From: CAYVFC01 sp964450715
GTDB lineage: Bacteria > Myxococcota_A > Polyangia > Polyangiales > JAFGIB01
Direction of reading: 5' to 3'
DNA length: 64,000 bases
NCBI GenBank assembly: GCA_964450715.1
Contig: CAYVFC010000021.1
Span: 1 to 64,000, forward strand
Each line of letters starts with the position of its first letter. The first letter of the stretch is position 1. This document shows, piece after piece, positions 9,214 through 18,117 of the stretch. The notes beneath the pieces were generated by a model that worked only from the letters and a program-made list of their open reading frames with translations, did no database searches and was not told the DNA's origin. The position numbers and the translations under genes are program-made.

Positions 9214-10305
9214 TTACTCTTCTTTACGCGCGATTCCGTCCTCGCCCACGAAGAACAGTAGGCAGCTCTGATCTTCCACCTCTTCCCCCTCGTAGGCGGA
9301 CCAGTAGGTGGGATGCAGAACGCAGACCTCGTCCGTGGCGTTGACCCCGAACTGAAGCTCCTCGTCCATCGGGTTGCGGTAATCGCACTGAAATCGAAAA
9401 CCCTCGCCGGGCTCCAGCGCTACCGGTCCATCGGGAAACTCGTAGCGGGTGTCCCGATCCCACTGGGTGCTGGTCCAGATGCGCTCGCCGTCCCGTCTTC
9501 CCCCGGAGAACCAGACCGTAAAGCTCGTTCCCCAGCGGTTGGTTTGCCTGGCCAGTCCTGAAACTAGGATACCTCGAGTAACGGAGCATTCGCCCAGGTG
9601 CGAGCTCTCGCCGTTCGGAGGTGTATAGATGGTCAGGTTCTCGAAGGCGGCCGTGTGGGCAATGGTGCGGATCTCTTCCGCGGCGGCCAGGTGGAAGTTG
9701 ATTTTTACCTTGGCCGGAACCGCCTCCTCCGAGTCGTTGTAGTAATGGTGATCGATCACGACCTTCTGGCCGCCCCAGAACACCTTGCCCACGCCCTCGG
9801 GGAAGCGCACCTCGTCATAGAGGTGCTGGGTGTTGATGACGTCGGTGAGCTCCTCCCCGAACACCTCGCCGGCCCGCTGGCAGAGCACGCGATCTCCGAC
9901 GGCGGCATTGGCCTCGGTTTCCGAGCCCGGAAGCATCGCGCTCACCCGCAGGTAGTGCCCGTACCCCGTCATCGCCGCTTCGATACTGTTGACGTAGTAG
10001 ACGTCAGTGGGACGGCCCGGAAGCTCGACGACCTCGCACCACTCGATATCGTCGCCGCTCTCGATCATGCTTCCCGGGATCTCGATCTGGAACCCGTTCT
10101 CCGGAGGATCCAGATCTAGATCGGCCTCGACCCATTCCAGCGAGCCGTTCGGATCCGAGGGGTCGCCCACGGCTTGGGAAGCGCAACCCGCGGCCACCAG
10201 CAGGACGGTCGCGTAGGCCAGCAGGGCTGTGCTGCGGGTAGCGTCTCCAGGGGAGAGTATGTGCCGGACTTTCGCCACGAATTTCCGTAGTACACCTAAC
10301 ACCAT
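9214..10305 (-). CDS. Lipoprotein with peptidylglycine-monooxygenase-like (PHM) fold, copper ligands apparently lost
   Basis: A 363-aa predicted lipoprotein (LLVAAGC lipobox). The body resembles type II ascorbate-dependent copper monooxygenases. RFPEGVGKVFWGGQKVVIDH followed by HYYND corresponds to the PHM segment ending in HYGD. The C-terminal CDYRNPMDEELQFGV with NATDEVCVLHPTYW corresponds to the PHM DEMCNLYIMYY region. At the expected copper sites this protein has GHY for HHM, QTN (9538-9546) for HTH, and Val (9325-9327) for the Met ligand, so it is probably not a classical oxidase. I chose the ATG at 10303-10305 because a TATATA lies just upstream and a signal peptide follows; longer starts reach 10437. 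The family call rests on motif memory, not a search. Confidence 0.6.
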   Translation of the reverse strand: MVLGVLRKFVAKVRHILSPGDATRSTALLAYATVLLVAAGCASQAVGDPSDPNGSLEWVEADLDLDPPENGFQIEIPGSMIESGDDIEWCEVVELPGRPTDVYYVNSIEAAMTGYGHYLRVSAMLPGSETEANAAVGDRVLCQRAGEVFGEELTDVINTQHLYDEVRFPEGVGKVFWGGQKVVIDHHYYNDSEEAVPAKVKINFHLAAAEEIRTIAHTAAFENLTIYTPPNGESSHLGECSVTRGILVSGLARQTNRWGTSFTVWFSGGRRDGERIWTSTQWDRDTRYEFPDGPVALEPGEGFRFQCDYRNPMDEELQFGVNATDEVCVLHPTYWSAYEGEEVEDQSCLLFFVGEDGIARKEE

Positions 10306-10337
10306 AGGATACCGCGCCGCCAGCGAATAAAGCCAAC

Positions 10338-10343
10338 TATATA
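10338..10343 (-). promoter_or_regulatory. TATATA -10-like box upstream of the PHM-like lipoprotein gene
   Basis: TATATA lies 33 bases upstream of the chosen ATG, in the 281-base gap before the divergent tetR gene. No good -35 is seen at 17 bases; TTGATC is about 22 bases away. Weak support. Confidence 0.25.
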
Positions 10344-10552
10344 CCCTGATTCGCCGCCGCCGTTCGATCAAGGCGCCCGGAGAATCAAAGCCATCCGCCG
10401 ACCTGTACGAATATGTGTAGGCTTTCATCCTACCCATGTCTACCCATTTCTTCTGATGAGACAGCTGTTCGCTCCGAAGCTTTGACGGTCACCTTTCATG
10501 TAGCATTCGTAGGTATGCCGGCCGTCGAGCACGGATAAAGTAAAACCGCCGC

Positions 10553-10580
10553 TTTACAAAACGAACGTTCGTGCTATTTA
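10553..10580 (+). promoter_or_regulatory. tetR promoter with palindromic operator in the spacer
   Basis: TTTACA (10553-10558) and TATTTA (10575-10580) are 16 bases apart. The perfect 12-base palindrome ACGAACGTTCGT (10561-10572) fills most of the spacer, the classic place for an autorepressor operator. Transcription would start close to the ATG at 10587, which implies a leaderless or nearly leaderless message. Confidence 0.55.
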
Positions 10581-10586
10581 TGGAGC

Positions 10587-11180
10587 ATGGATAAGGGTGA
10601 GGCGACTCGAAACGCCATCTTACGGCAAGCCCTGGACCTATCGAGCGAGGTCGGTTTGGAGGGGTTGACCATCGGCATGCTCGCCAAACGGATGGGGATG
10701 TCGAAGAGCGGCCTTTATGCCCATTTCCAGTCCAAGGAAGAGATGCAGAGCCAGGTGCTCGATGCTGCGGCGGATCGGTTCACGGCTGCGGTGCTCTCGC
10801 GCGCCCTTAAAAGGCCCCGGGGAGTGCCCAGGCTGCGAAGGCTCTTCGAGCTGTGGCTCGATTGGATCAGCGGTGCTCTGAGCGGCGGCTGCCCCTTCGT
10901 GGCCGCGGCCACGGAGCTGGACGACCGGTCCGGGCCGGTTCGCGATACCCTGGTCGGTCACCAGCGCGGCTTGTTGGATACCGTGGCGCACGCGGCGCGG
11001 ATCAGCGTGCAGGAGGGGCATTTCAGCGCGGATCTCGACGTCGACCAGTTCGCTTTCGAGCTCTGGGGCATCTTGCTGGGCTATCATCACTACGCCAGGT
11101 TGATACGGAGCGACGACGCCCGTAGCAGGGCGACCGGCGCTTTCGAGGGGTTGCTAATCCGCTCTGCAGCCGCGTCCTGA
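10587..11180 (+). CDS. TetR/AcrR-family transcriptional repressor
   Basis: A 197-aa one-domain-plus-ligand-pocket regulator. The N-terminal helix-turn-helix is clear (LTIGMLAKRMGMSKSGLYAH, FQSKEEM). The C-terminal part (GGCPFVAAATELDDRSGPVR) resembles TetR_C groups that respond to small hydrophobic compounds. It is followed by an RND membrane-fusion protein and pump, so control of that efflux operon is likely. The operator ACGAACGTTCGT just upstream suggests autorepression. GGAG lies only one base from the ATG, too close for a normal ribosome binding site. Confidence 0.88.
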   Translation: MDKGEATRNAILRQALDLSSEVGLEGLTIGMLAKRMGMSKSGLYAHFQSKEEMQSQVLDAAADRFTAAVLSRALKRPRGVPRLRRLFELWLDWISGALSGGCPFVAAATELDDRSGPVRDTLVGHQRGLLDTVAHAARISVQEGHFSADLDVDQFAFELWGILLGYHHYARLIRSDDARSRATGAFEGLLIRSAAAS

Positions 11181-11252
11181 TTTCCGTCTCGCATAGCAAG
11201 AGATAGGTCTTCCGGCGAACGCGCTCCCTGTCCCGAGTGCGAGGTCACCGAC

Positions 11253-11286
11253 TACTGGGGCAGCTTGGTCGCCAAGCTCACCAGTA
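11253..11286. terminator. Hairpin between tetR and the efflux genes
   Basis: The inner arms AGCTTGG/CCAAGCT surround a 3-base loop and the outer arms TACTGG/CCAGTA extend the stem with small bulges. There is no T-run. It could be a terminator for tetR or an RNA structure in the 261-base gap (11181-11441), which has no gene. A second hairpin (CGGCGG-TTT-CCGCCG, 11385-11399) lies closer to the fusion-protein gene. Confidence 0.35.
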
Positions 11287-11441
11287 CATGCAGGGTGCTG
11301 CGCGGGGAGGCCGCCCGAGGCCGGTAACCGCTTGCCGGTGGCCGGCTGCCGGGGTATTTCGCTTTGTCTCTCCTGTAGCGTTGGCGGCGGTTTCCGCCGT
11401 TAATTGAGCGCGACCCCATGACTCGAGGTCATTGAGGCGAG

Positions 11442-12623
11442 ATGGCTTCCGGAAAAAAGCTCGGCCTGGGACTGACTCTTCTGGTGCTCTTCTTCGGCGC
11501 CGTCGGCGCGGCGACCTGGGCCAACCGTACCCAGCGCTCGGAAAACGGGCTGATCACCGACGTCGAGGTGTCGCGCCGGCCGGTGCGCGTGGTAGAGGTA
11601 CAACCGGTCGACCTGACCGAGACCTTGGAGACGACCGGGCTGTTGCTTCCCAACCGGGACGTCGTGCTCACCGCCGAGGTCGGCGGCAAGGTACAGCGCG
11701 TTTACAAGCAGCTGGGCGAGCAGTGCAAGAAGGGCGAGCTACTCGTTAAGCTGGACGGCGAAGGTTACGAGATCGCGCTGGCGCAGGCGCGGGCGCAGGT
11801 TCAGCAGGCCGAGGCCGCGCTGGACCATGCGCAGCGGGATCTGCGGCGGATCAAGCAGCTGCGCGACGAGGCGGCGGTCGCCGCCCAGCAGCTGGACGCG
11901 ATGGAGGTCGCGGCGCGTTCGGCAGCTGCGACGCTCGAGCAGGCACGCGCCGGCCAGAGGGCGGCCGAGCGCAGCCTGCGGGAGACGCGTATCACCTCTC
12001 CCTTTGCCGGCCACGTGGCCGCGCGCATGGTCGAGGTGGGGCAGATGGTCGATCCGCGCACGCCTCTGGCGCGTCTGGTTGACGTGGGAACGCTGAAGCT
12101 CTCGCTTTCGGTGACCGGCGATCAGCTGGCCCGCATCCGGCTTGGGCAAGAGGTCGCGGTGGTGGATACCGCGCGGCCGCTGGAGCGTTTCTCGGGCGCC
12201 GTCTCCCGGCTGGGCGTGGCCGCCGAGGAGAGCACGCGCACCTTTCCGGTGGAGGTGTCGGTCGAGCAATCCTCGGTGGGTCTGCGCGCCGGACAGGTGG
12301 TGCGCTGCTCGCTCACCCTCGGCGACTATCGGGGGGTGCTGGCAGTGCCGGTCGACGCGGTCCAGCGCGAGGGCGAGCGCCCGGCCCTGTTCGTGGTGCG
12401 CGAGGGGCGCGCGTATCGGCTCCAGGTGCGCATCGGGGCGCAGGTGCGCGATCGGGTCATCGTCGAGTCGGGGCTCAGCGCCGGCGACCGCGTGATCGCG
12501 GTGGGCTCGGACGGGCTACGAGAAGGCGCCGAGGTGATGGTGCTGGGCATCTCGGCCGAACGCGGCGGGGCGGAAGCGGCGGCGGAGCCCGCGGGCCAAC
12601 CGCCGGGCGACCAGGCTCCGTAG
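11442..12623 (+). CDS. RND efflux membrane-fusion protein (HlyD/AcrA family)
   Basis: Periplasmic adaptor linking an inner-membrane RND pump to an outer-membrane channel, 393 aa. One N-terminal membrane or signal helix (LGLGLTLLVLFFGAVGAATW) is followed by a first lipoyl half (LTAEVGGKVQRVYKQLGEQC), a long coiled-coil hairpin rich in Ala, Gln and Arg, a second lipoyl half (ETRITSPFAGHVAARMVEVG) and beta-barrel domains. The start ATG has GAGGCGAG just upstream. It lies 18 bases before the pump gene and downstream of tetR. No outer-membrane channel gene is adjacent; a TolC-type gene is at 55340-56779. Confidence 0.9.
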   Translation: MASGKKLGLGLTLLVLFFGAVGAATWANRTQRSENGLITDVEVSRRPVRVVEVQPVDLTETLETTGLLLPNRDVVLTAEVGGKVQRVYKQLGEQCKKGELLVKLDGEGYEIALAQARAQVQQAEAALDHAQRDLRRIKQLRDEAAVAAQQLDAMEVAARSAAATLEQARAGQRAAERSLRETRITSPFAGHVAARMVEVGQMVDPRTPLARLVDVGTLKLSLSVTGDQLARIRLGQEVAVVDTARPLERFSGAVSRLGVAAEESTRTFPVEVSVEQSSVGLRAGQVVRCSLTLGDYRGVLAVPVDAVQREGERPALFVVREGRAYRLQVRIGAQVRDRVIVESGLSAGDRVIAVGSDGLREGAEVMVLGISAERGGAEAAAEPAGQPPGDQAP

Positions 12624-12641
12624 CGGGGATCGCGGTTCGCC

Positions 12642-15600
12642 ATGTCTCCCGCCAGCTTCTCGGTCCGCAACTCGGTGGTGGCCAACCTGCTGATGGTCTC
12701 CATCTTCGTGCTGGGGCTGCTCTCCTACGTCAGCCTGCCGCGCGAGCTGATGAGCGAGATCAACATGGGCTGGGTCTTCATCATCAAGCCCTATCCAGGT
12801 GTCTCGGCCGAGGAGATCGAGAAGCTGATCACTATTCCCATCGAGGAGGAGATACAGGATGTAAAGGGAATCGAGTCCGTCACCTCGCAGTCGTCCGAGG
12901 GCAGCTGCTTCATCTCGGTCAAGTTCGAGCAGATGCCCGACGAAGAGTTCCGCAACCGCTTCGAGGACATCCGCGCCGAGGTGGAAAAGGTAAAGGGCCT
13001 GCCCGAGGAGGCTCTGGACACCGAGGTACAGATGTTCACCTCGGCCGAGTTCATGCCGGTCATCTCGGTGCACCTGCACGGCCAGGTGGCGGAGAAGCGC
13101 CTCTTCTCACTGGCACGGGAGCTGCGCGACCAGATCATGGACGTGCCGCACATCAGCAAGGTCGAGCTCACGGGCGTCCGCGACCGCGAGCTCTGGGTTC
13201 AGGCCGATCCCATCAAGCTGGAGGGCTACGGGCTGTCGCCCGAGCAGATCCGCCTGGCCATCGGGGCGCAGGGGGTCGACGTGCCGGCCGGCAAGCTCAC
13301 CTTCGGGCGGAGGGAGCTGCTGGTACGCACTTTGGGAGAGTTCGAGAACGCCGAGCAGGTTTCGCGGGTGATCGTCCGCTCCACGCCGGGTGGCGGCACC
13401 GTACGGGTGGGCGACGTGGCCCGGGTGAGCGAGGGGTTCGAGGACGAGGTCACCCGCAGCCGCCTGGGGCTCGAGCCGGTGGTGAGCATGACCATCACCA
13501 AGCGGGCCGAGGGCAACAGCATCCGCATCACCGAGCAGGTCAAGCAGACCGCCCGCAGCTTTGTCGAGCGCTACGACAACGAGATCAGCATCTCGTTTAC
13601 CCAGGACAGCTCAGAGCAGATCAACGACGTCCTCTCCAAGCTGGGTCGCAACGCCTGGTTCGGCTTCGTCATCGTGTTGGTGGTACTCTTCCTGGTGCTG
13701 GGTTTCCGCAACGCGGTGCTGGCCGCCCTGGGCATTCCCCTGAGCTTTCTCGCCTGCTTCATCGCCATGCACCGCATGGGCGAGTCCTTCAACGGCAACT
13801 CGCTCTTCGGCCTGGTGCTGGTGCTCGGCATCATCGTGGACGACGCCATCATCATCGTGGAGAACTGCTACCGCCACCGGCAGATGGGCAAGAGTTGGGC
13901 TCGGGCGGCGGTGGAGGGGACCGACGAGGTGATGTCGCCGGTGCTCTCGGCCACGGCCACCACCATCGCCGCCTTTCTGCCGCTGATGCTCATGCCGGGC
14001 ATCATGGGCAAGTTCATGCGCATCGTGCCGGTGGCGCTTTCGCTGGCACTTCTCGCTTCGATGATCGAGGCCTTCATCATTCTGCCCGCGCACCTGGCCG
14101 AGTGGCCGGGCAAGGACCGGCCCATACGGCCCGAGCCGGGCTGGCTGGTCGACGCCCGGAACGCCTACGAGCGCGCGCTGCGCTTCGTGGTCCGCTTTCG
14201 CTACGCCTTCTGTTTCTTGCTCGTACCCCTGCTACTGGCCGGGGCCGCGGCCCTCATCCCCGTGATCGGCGTGGACATGTTCGCCGGCGAGGAGATCGCG
14301 ACCTTTCAGGTACGTATTCGCATGCCTACCGGCACCGGGCTAGAAGCCACCAGCCTGACGCTGGAGAAGTTCGAGCGAGCGGCGCTCACCCTGCCCGAGG
14401 GCGAGGCGCGGGAGGTGCACGCCACCGCCGGCCTGATGATGACCGACGAGGACTGGATCTTCCGCTCGGACGTGGCGCAGATTTTCGTCGACCTGGCGCC
14501 CTCCTATGCCCGCAAGCGAAGCGCCGATCAGATCATGAACGATCTGCGGGCGAAGGTGACCGCGATCACCGGTCCCACCAGCGTGCAGCTGGCCAAGATG
14601 AACACCGGTCCCCCCATGGGCAAGCCGGTGGAGGTCAAGATCAAGGGCAAGTACATCGCCGAGCTCGAGGCGGCGGCCGAGGAGCTAAAGCAGGTGCTGG
14701 CTGGGATAGAAGGGGTAACCGACATCGGTGACGACTTCGAGCCGGGCAAGGAGGAGATCCGATTGCGGGTGGACGCCGAGCGCGCGGCGCTGCACGGGCT
14801 TTCGGTCGCCGAGGTAGGATTGGCCCTGCGAACGGCCATCGACGGGGCGGTGGCCGACACCATGTACGACGGGGACGAGGAGATCGAGATCGTGGTGCAG
14901 GTCGATCCGGACGCCTTCGAGAAACCGGATGACCTGTTGCGCTTGCCGCTCTTCACCCGGGCCGGCGCCCCGGTCCAGCTCGGCCACCTGGCCGGCTACA
15001 CGATGGAGCCTAGTTACGCCCAGATCCGGCGCTACAAGCTGCAGAGGGCCATCACCGTCTACTCCAACCTGGACAAGCAAAAGACCACCACCGTCGAGGC
15101 CAACCAGACCCTGGCCGAGTCCTTCTCCTCCATGGCCAAGCGCTATCCCGGCATCAACCTGGACTTCTCCGGCGAGTTCCAGGAGTTCAAGGAGTCCTTC
15201 GCCGGGCTGGTGCAGCTGTTTGCACTGGGTATTCTGTTGGTCTACGCCATCCTCGGCGCCCAGTTCCGCTCCTACGTGCAGCCCCTGGTCATCCTGGGGA
15301 CCGTGCCGCTGGCCTTCATCGGCGCCACCCTGGGCCTGCTGGTCTCCGGCAATCCCTTCTCCATCCTGGCCTTGTACGGCTGGGTGGCGCTGGCCGGCAT
15401 CGCGGTCAACGACGCTATCGTGCTGATGACCTTCGTCAACGCCCACAAGCTAGCGGGCTCGGACGGCAGGGAGGCGGTGATCGAGGCCGGCAGGCTGCGC
15501 TTCCGCCCCATCATCCTGACCTCGGTCACCACCATCGCCGGGCTGCTGCCCATGGCCGTGGGCCTGGGCGGCATGTCGCTGACCTGGGGCCCTATGGCCA

Positions 15601-15716
15601 ACACCATCGTCTGGGGCATCGGCGTGGCCACCCTGATGACGCTCTTTCTCATCCCGGCGCTTCAGGTGGTGCTGATGGAGGACATCGTGGGACGGTTGCG
15701 CCGAAAAATGGGGTGA
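12642..15716 (+). CDS. RND multidrug efflux transporter, AcrB/HAE1 family
   Basis: Inner-membrane proton-driven pump, 1024 aa, full length for the family. It shows the typical repeated architecture: a membrane helix at residues about 10-30, a large periplasmic loop, helices 2-6 with GLVLVLGIIVDDAIIIVENC (the TM4 Asp pair) and SATATTIAAFLPLMLMPGIM, then a second half with LALYGWVALAGIAVNDAIVL and TSVTTIAGLLPMAVGLGG. It is translated right after the fusion protein (18-base gap). Substrates cannot be inferred; the TetR upstream suggests induction by a small toxic compound. Confidence 0.93.
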   Translation: MSPASFSVRNSVVANLLMVSIFVLGLLSYVSLPRELMSEINMGWVFIIKPYPGVSAEEIEKLITIPIEEEIQDVKGIESVTSQSSEGSCFISVKFEQMPDEEFRNRFEDIRAEVEKVKGLPEEALDTEVQMFTSAEFMPVISVHLHGQVAEKRLFSLARELRDQIMDVPHISKVELTGVRDRELWVQADPIKLEGYGLSPEQIRLAIGAQGVDVPAGKLTFGRRELLVRTLGEFENAEQVSRVIVRSTPGGGTVRVGDVARVSEGFEDEVTRSRLGLEPVVSMTITKRAEGNSIRITEQVKQTARSFVERYDNEISISFTQDSSEQINDVLSKLGRNAWFGFVIVLVVLFLVLGFRNAVLAALGIPLSFLACFIAMHRMGESFNGNSLFGLVLVLGIIVDDAIIIVENCYRHRQMGKSWARAAVEGTDEVMSPVLSATATTIAAFLPLMLMPGIMGKFMRIVPVALSLALLASMIEAFIILPAHLAEWPGKDRPIRPEPGWLVDARNAYERALRFVVRFRYAFCFLLVPLLLAGAAALIPVIGVDMFAGEEIATFQVRIRMPTGTGLEATSLTLEKFERAALTLPEGEAREVHATAGLMMTDEDWIFRSDVAQIFVDLAPSYARKRSADQIMNDLRAKVTAITGPTSVQLAKMNTGPPMGKPVEVKIKGKYIAELEAAAEELKQVLAGIEGVTDIGDDFEPGKEEIRLRVDAERAALHGLSVAEVGLALRTAIDGAVADTMYDGDEEIEIVVQVDPDAFEKPDDLLRLPLFTRAGAPVQLGHLAGYTMEPSYAQIRRYKLQRAITVYSNLDKQKTTTVEANQTLAESFSSMAKRYPGINLDFSGEFQEFKESFAGLVQLFALGILLVYAILGAQFRSYVQPLVILGTVPLAFIGATLGLLVSGNPFSILALYGWVALAGIAVNDAIVLMTFVNAHKLAGSDGREAVIEAGRLRFRPIILTSVTTIAGLLPMAVGLGGMSLTWGPMANTIVWGIGVATLMTLFLIPALQVVLMEDIVGRLRRKMG

Positions 15717-15792
15717 AGCGGGGGGCGGCCGCTTCCTCTGGCGTTCCTGCCGTTCGGGCTGTAGAATTCGGGCTCTTCGCCCGGGCGAAAAA

Positions 15793-16167
15793 ATGAAATA
15801 CCAGGTCAGGTACGATGACGGTCGGGACGTCCTGATGCTCGAGCTCCTGGGGGAGATGTCGCGGGAGGAGATCCTGGAGCTGTTCGATAACATCGACCGC
15901 TTGCTGCAGGGCAAGCCCCGCCGCTACATCCTGGCCGACCTTTCCGCGGCGCCGATCGGGAATCCGGTCGACTCTCAGACCCGGCAGGTCTACCGGGAGT
16001 GCGCGAAGAAGGTCGATATCCAGCGTTCGGCCATCGTGGGCGCCTCTCCGGTGATGCGCATCATGGCCAAGATCATCGTCGCGGTGATGGGACGCTCGTC
16101 GACCGCCGCCTTCTTCGCAACCCGGGAGGAAGCCTCGTCGTGGTTGACCGAGCGGCAACCCGAATAG
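15793..16167 (+). CDS. SpoIIAA-like protein, tandem copy 1
   Basis: A 124-aa soluble protein of the SpoIIAA-like (STAS/SEC14-related) fold, judged from MKYQVRYDDGRDVLMLELLG, the ILADLSAAPIG segment and the pattern of helices. No catalytic site is known for the family; roles in partner switching or lipid binding have been proposed. It is followed 7 bases later by a close paralogue and then by an RsbR-like STAS protein, which suggests one small signalling operon. There is no clear ribosome binding site before the ATG. Confidence 0.65.
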   Translation: MKYQVRYDDGRDVLMLELLGEMSREEILELFDNIDRLLQGKPRRYILADLSAAPIGNPVDSQTRQVYRECAKKVDIQRSAIVGASPVMRIMAKIIVAVMGRSSTAAFFATREEASSWLTERQPE

Positions 16168-16174
16168 GTGATAC

Positions 16175-16549
16175 GTGAAGTACGAGCTCTCTTATGACGA
16201 CGAAAACGACGTGCTGCTGCTGGCGACCAACGGCGAGCCGTCGAACGACGACGTCGCAGCGCTCTTTTCTGCCATCGATCGGCTGCTGGAGGGCAAGCCC
16301 AGGAGGTACGTCCTGGCCGACCTCTCCCGTGGTACCCCCTCGGAGAAGGTCGACAAAGAGACCCGGCGGTTGTATCGTGAGTACGCGAAGAAGGCTGAGG
16401 TGGAGCGGGCGGCGATTGTCGGCGCTTCCCCTGTTTTACGTATTATGACCAAGATCATCCTGGCGGTGATGGGAAGGACGTCGAACGCGAGCTTCTTCGA
16501 GACGCGGGAAGAAGCTATCAAGTGGTTGACCGAGCAGCGGCCCGATTAG
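16175..16549 (+). CDS. SpoIIAA-like protein, tandem copy 2
   Basis: This 124-aa paralogue of the preceding gene has exactly the same length and shares blocks such as GKPRRY(I/V)LADLS, AIVGASPV(M/L)RIM and the TREEA..WLTE tail. It arose by tandem duplication. The start is GTG at 16175 with a weak upstream site. The ATTAGGAAGGA at its end forms the ribosome binding site of the next gene, so the three are likely co-translated. Confidence 0.65.
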   Translation: MKYELSYDDENDVLLLATNGEPSNDDVAALFSAIDRLLEGKPRRYVLADLSRGTPSEKVDKETRRLYREYAKKAEVERAAIVGASPVLRIMTKIILAVMGRTSNASFFETREEAIKWLTEQRPD

Positions 16550-16558
16550 GAAGGACCC

Positions 16559-17251
16559 GTGGGGCAGACCAAGGACAAAACGGTCAGGAACCTGGACGAG
16601 CGCGTGAACCAGATCGAGGACGCGCTGGCCGCGGCTGCCTCCGGCAACTACGAAGCGCAGATTCCGGTCTCGCACGAGAACGTCGATGACCTGACCTCGG
16701 TCGAGGTCGGCATCAACGTTCTGATATCCGATCTGGGCGAAGAGGTCCGGCGCAGCCAGAAACGGGCTGGCGAGCTACAGGAGAAGCTTGATCTCATCCG
16801 CAAGCAGCAGGAGGCGCTGGAGGAGCTGTCCACCCCGGTCATCTCCATCTGGGACCGGATGCTGGTGGTGCCGCTGATCGGTTTCATGGATACCAAGCGC
16901 TCGCAGAAGCTGACCGAGAACCTGCTGGAAGGGGTCGCCGCCAGCGAGATCGAGGTGGTCATCCTGGACGTGACCGGAGTGCCCATGGTCGACAGCACGG
17001 TGGCCAACCACCTGCTGACCACGGTGGCCTCGTTGAAGCTGCTGGGCGCTTCCTGCGTGATCAGCGGCATCCGGCCCGAGGTGGCGCGCACCATCGTTCT
17101 GCTCGGCGTGGACCTGAGTATGGTCAAGACCGTGTCCACCCTCTCCTACGCCCTCAAGTGGGCGTTCAGGCGACTGGCTCTCCAGATCGTTCCCATCGAC
17201 CAGGACGTGGAGAACGGCGAGACCGAGGTGGGCGAAAAGAAAGGTTCCTGA
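16559..17251 (+). CDS. RsbR-like STAS-domain protein with HAMP-like N-terminus
   Basis: A 230-aa cytoplasmic protein. The first part (LDERVNQIEDALAAAASGNY) looks like a HAMP-type helical linker without membrane segments, followed by a coiled coil (RRSQKRAGELQEKLDLIRKQ). The C-terminal STAS domain (VVILDVTGVPMVDSTVANHL) carries the Asp-Ser-Thr region that is phosphorylated in RsbR/RsbS stressosome proteins. The start GTG at 16559 is preceded by AGGAAGGA. Neither an RsbT-like kinase nor an RsbX phosphatase is nearby, so its partners are elsewhere. A stressosome-like role is inference. Confidence 0.78.
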   Translation: MGQTKDKTVRNLDERVNQIEDALAAAASGNYEAQIPVSHENVDDLTSVEVGINVLISDLGEEVRRSQKRAGELQEKLDLIRKQQEALEELSTPVISIWDRMLVVPLIGFMDTKRSQKLTENLLEGVAASEIEVVILDVTGVPMVDSTVANHLLTTVASLKLLGASCVISGIRPEVARTIVLLGVDLSMVKTVSTLSYALKWAFRRLALQIVPIDQDVENGETEVGEKKGS

Positions 17252-17270
17252 CCGCCCACCCGCGTTACGC

Positions 17271-18101
17271 TCAGAAGCGTTCCAGGTAGCGCGTGGTGAA
17301 GTACTCGTCCTTGACGTCCTTGCTGACCACCAGCTTGTCGAAGGTCATGGTGGTGCGGCGCTGGTTCTGCTTGTTGACCATCTCCATCTTCTTGGGCCGG
17401 AAGTGCTTGCCCTCCGAATCGATCTGCTCGACCTTGCTGGCGTTCATCTCCTTGAGGACGGAGCCGTCCAGATCGTAGTAGACGACCTTTCTGGCCGTGA
17501 AATCCTTCTTACCGATCCAAGCGATTTGCTTGGAGTAGCCGTTCTCGTCGGCGATGTCCTCGTTCTTCGGGGTGCTCTGTACCACCCAGCAATCGGCGCC
17601 GCCGAGCTTCTCTTCCTTGAGGATCTTGTAGCTGTAGTCGTCCAGGTTGGGGATGTTCATGTCCGCGTAGGCGAACTCGCTGCCCATGAAATTCTTGCTC
17701 TTCTCGCTGCTGACGATGCGCCGCGTCTTGCGCAGCGCGGGCATGAAAAGCCAAATGTCGTCGTCCTTGACCTCGTAGTCGTAGGTCAAAAGACCCGTGC
17801 CCTTGACGTCGGCTGGCGAGAGGAAGCGGTTGAGCTTCTTCTCGGTCTTGCCGTTGTCGTAGAGCTTGGTGGCCATGGCGATCTGCCGCACTCGTTTCTC
17901 GCCCTTGGCGTTGTAGATGGTCATGGTCGTCACCGCCTCGGAGCCCTCGACGCGGCGGTTGTCCGCCATCTTTTCCATGATCTGGCGGGCGGTGAGCTTT
18001 TCCTCGGCGCGGGCGCTCGCCGCCTGGTACCAGAAGCCGGCCGCCGCCAAGAGGCCCGCCGCCAATCCGATTACGCTCTTGCTGTAACGCGTTGCTTTCA
18101 T
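17271..18101 (-). CDS. LolA-like outer-membrane lipoprotein-sorting family protein
   Basis: A 276-aa exported protein. The signal peptide is IGLAAGLLAAAGFWYQAASA. The mature part (TGLLTYDYEVKDDDIWLFMP; MGSEFAYADMNIPNLDDYSY) matches the 'outer membrane lipoprotein-sorting protein' family found next to MMPL exporters, with a LolA/LppX-like half-barrel that carries a hydrophobic ligand through the periplasm. I chose the ATG at 18099-18101 because TAGGAG lies 8 bases upstream; longer starts lack a signal sequence at the N-terminus. It is last in a DUF1302-MMPL-LolA-like operon, and the palindromic element at 18118-18279 separates it from the MMPL gene. Confidence 0.8.
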   Translation of the reverse strand: MKATRYSKSVIGLAAGLLAAAGFWYQAASARAEEKLTARQIMEKMADNRRVEGSEAVTTMTIYNAKGEKRVRQIAMATKLYDNGKTEKKLNRFLSPADVKGTGLLTYDYEVKDDDIWLFMPALRKTRRIVSSEKSKNFMGSEFAYADMNIPNLDDYSYKILKEEKLGGADCWVVQSTPKNEDIADENGYSKQIAWIGKKDFTARKVVYYDLDGSVLKEMNASKVEQIDSEGKHFRPKKMEMVNKQNQRRTTMTFDKLVVSKDVKDEYFTTRYLERF

Positions 18102-18117
18102 GGTCTGTCTCCTAGCT

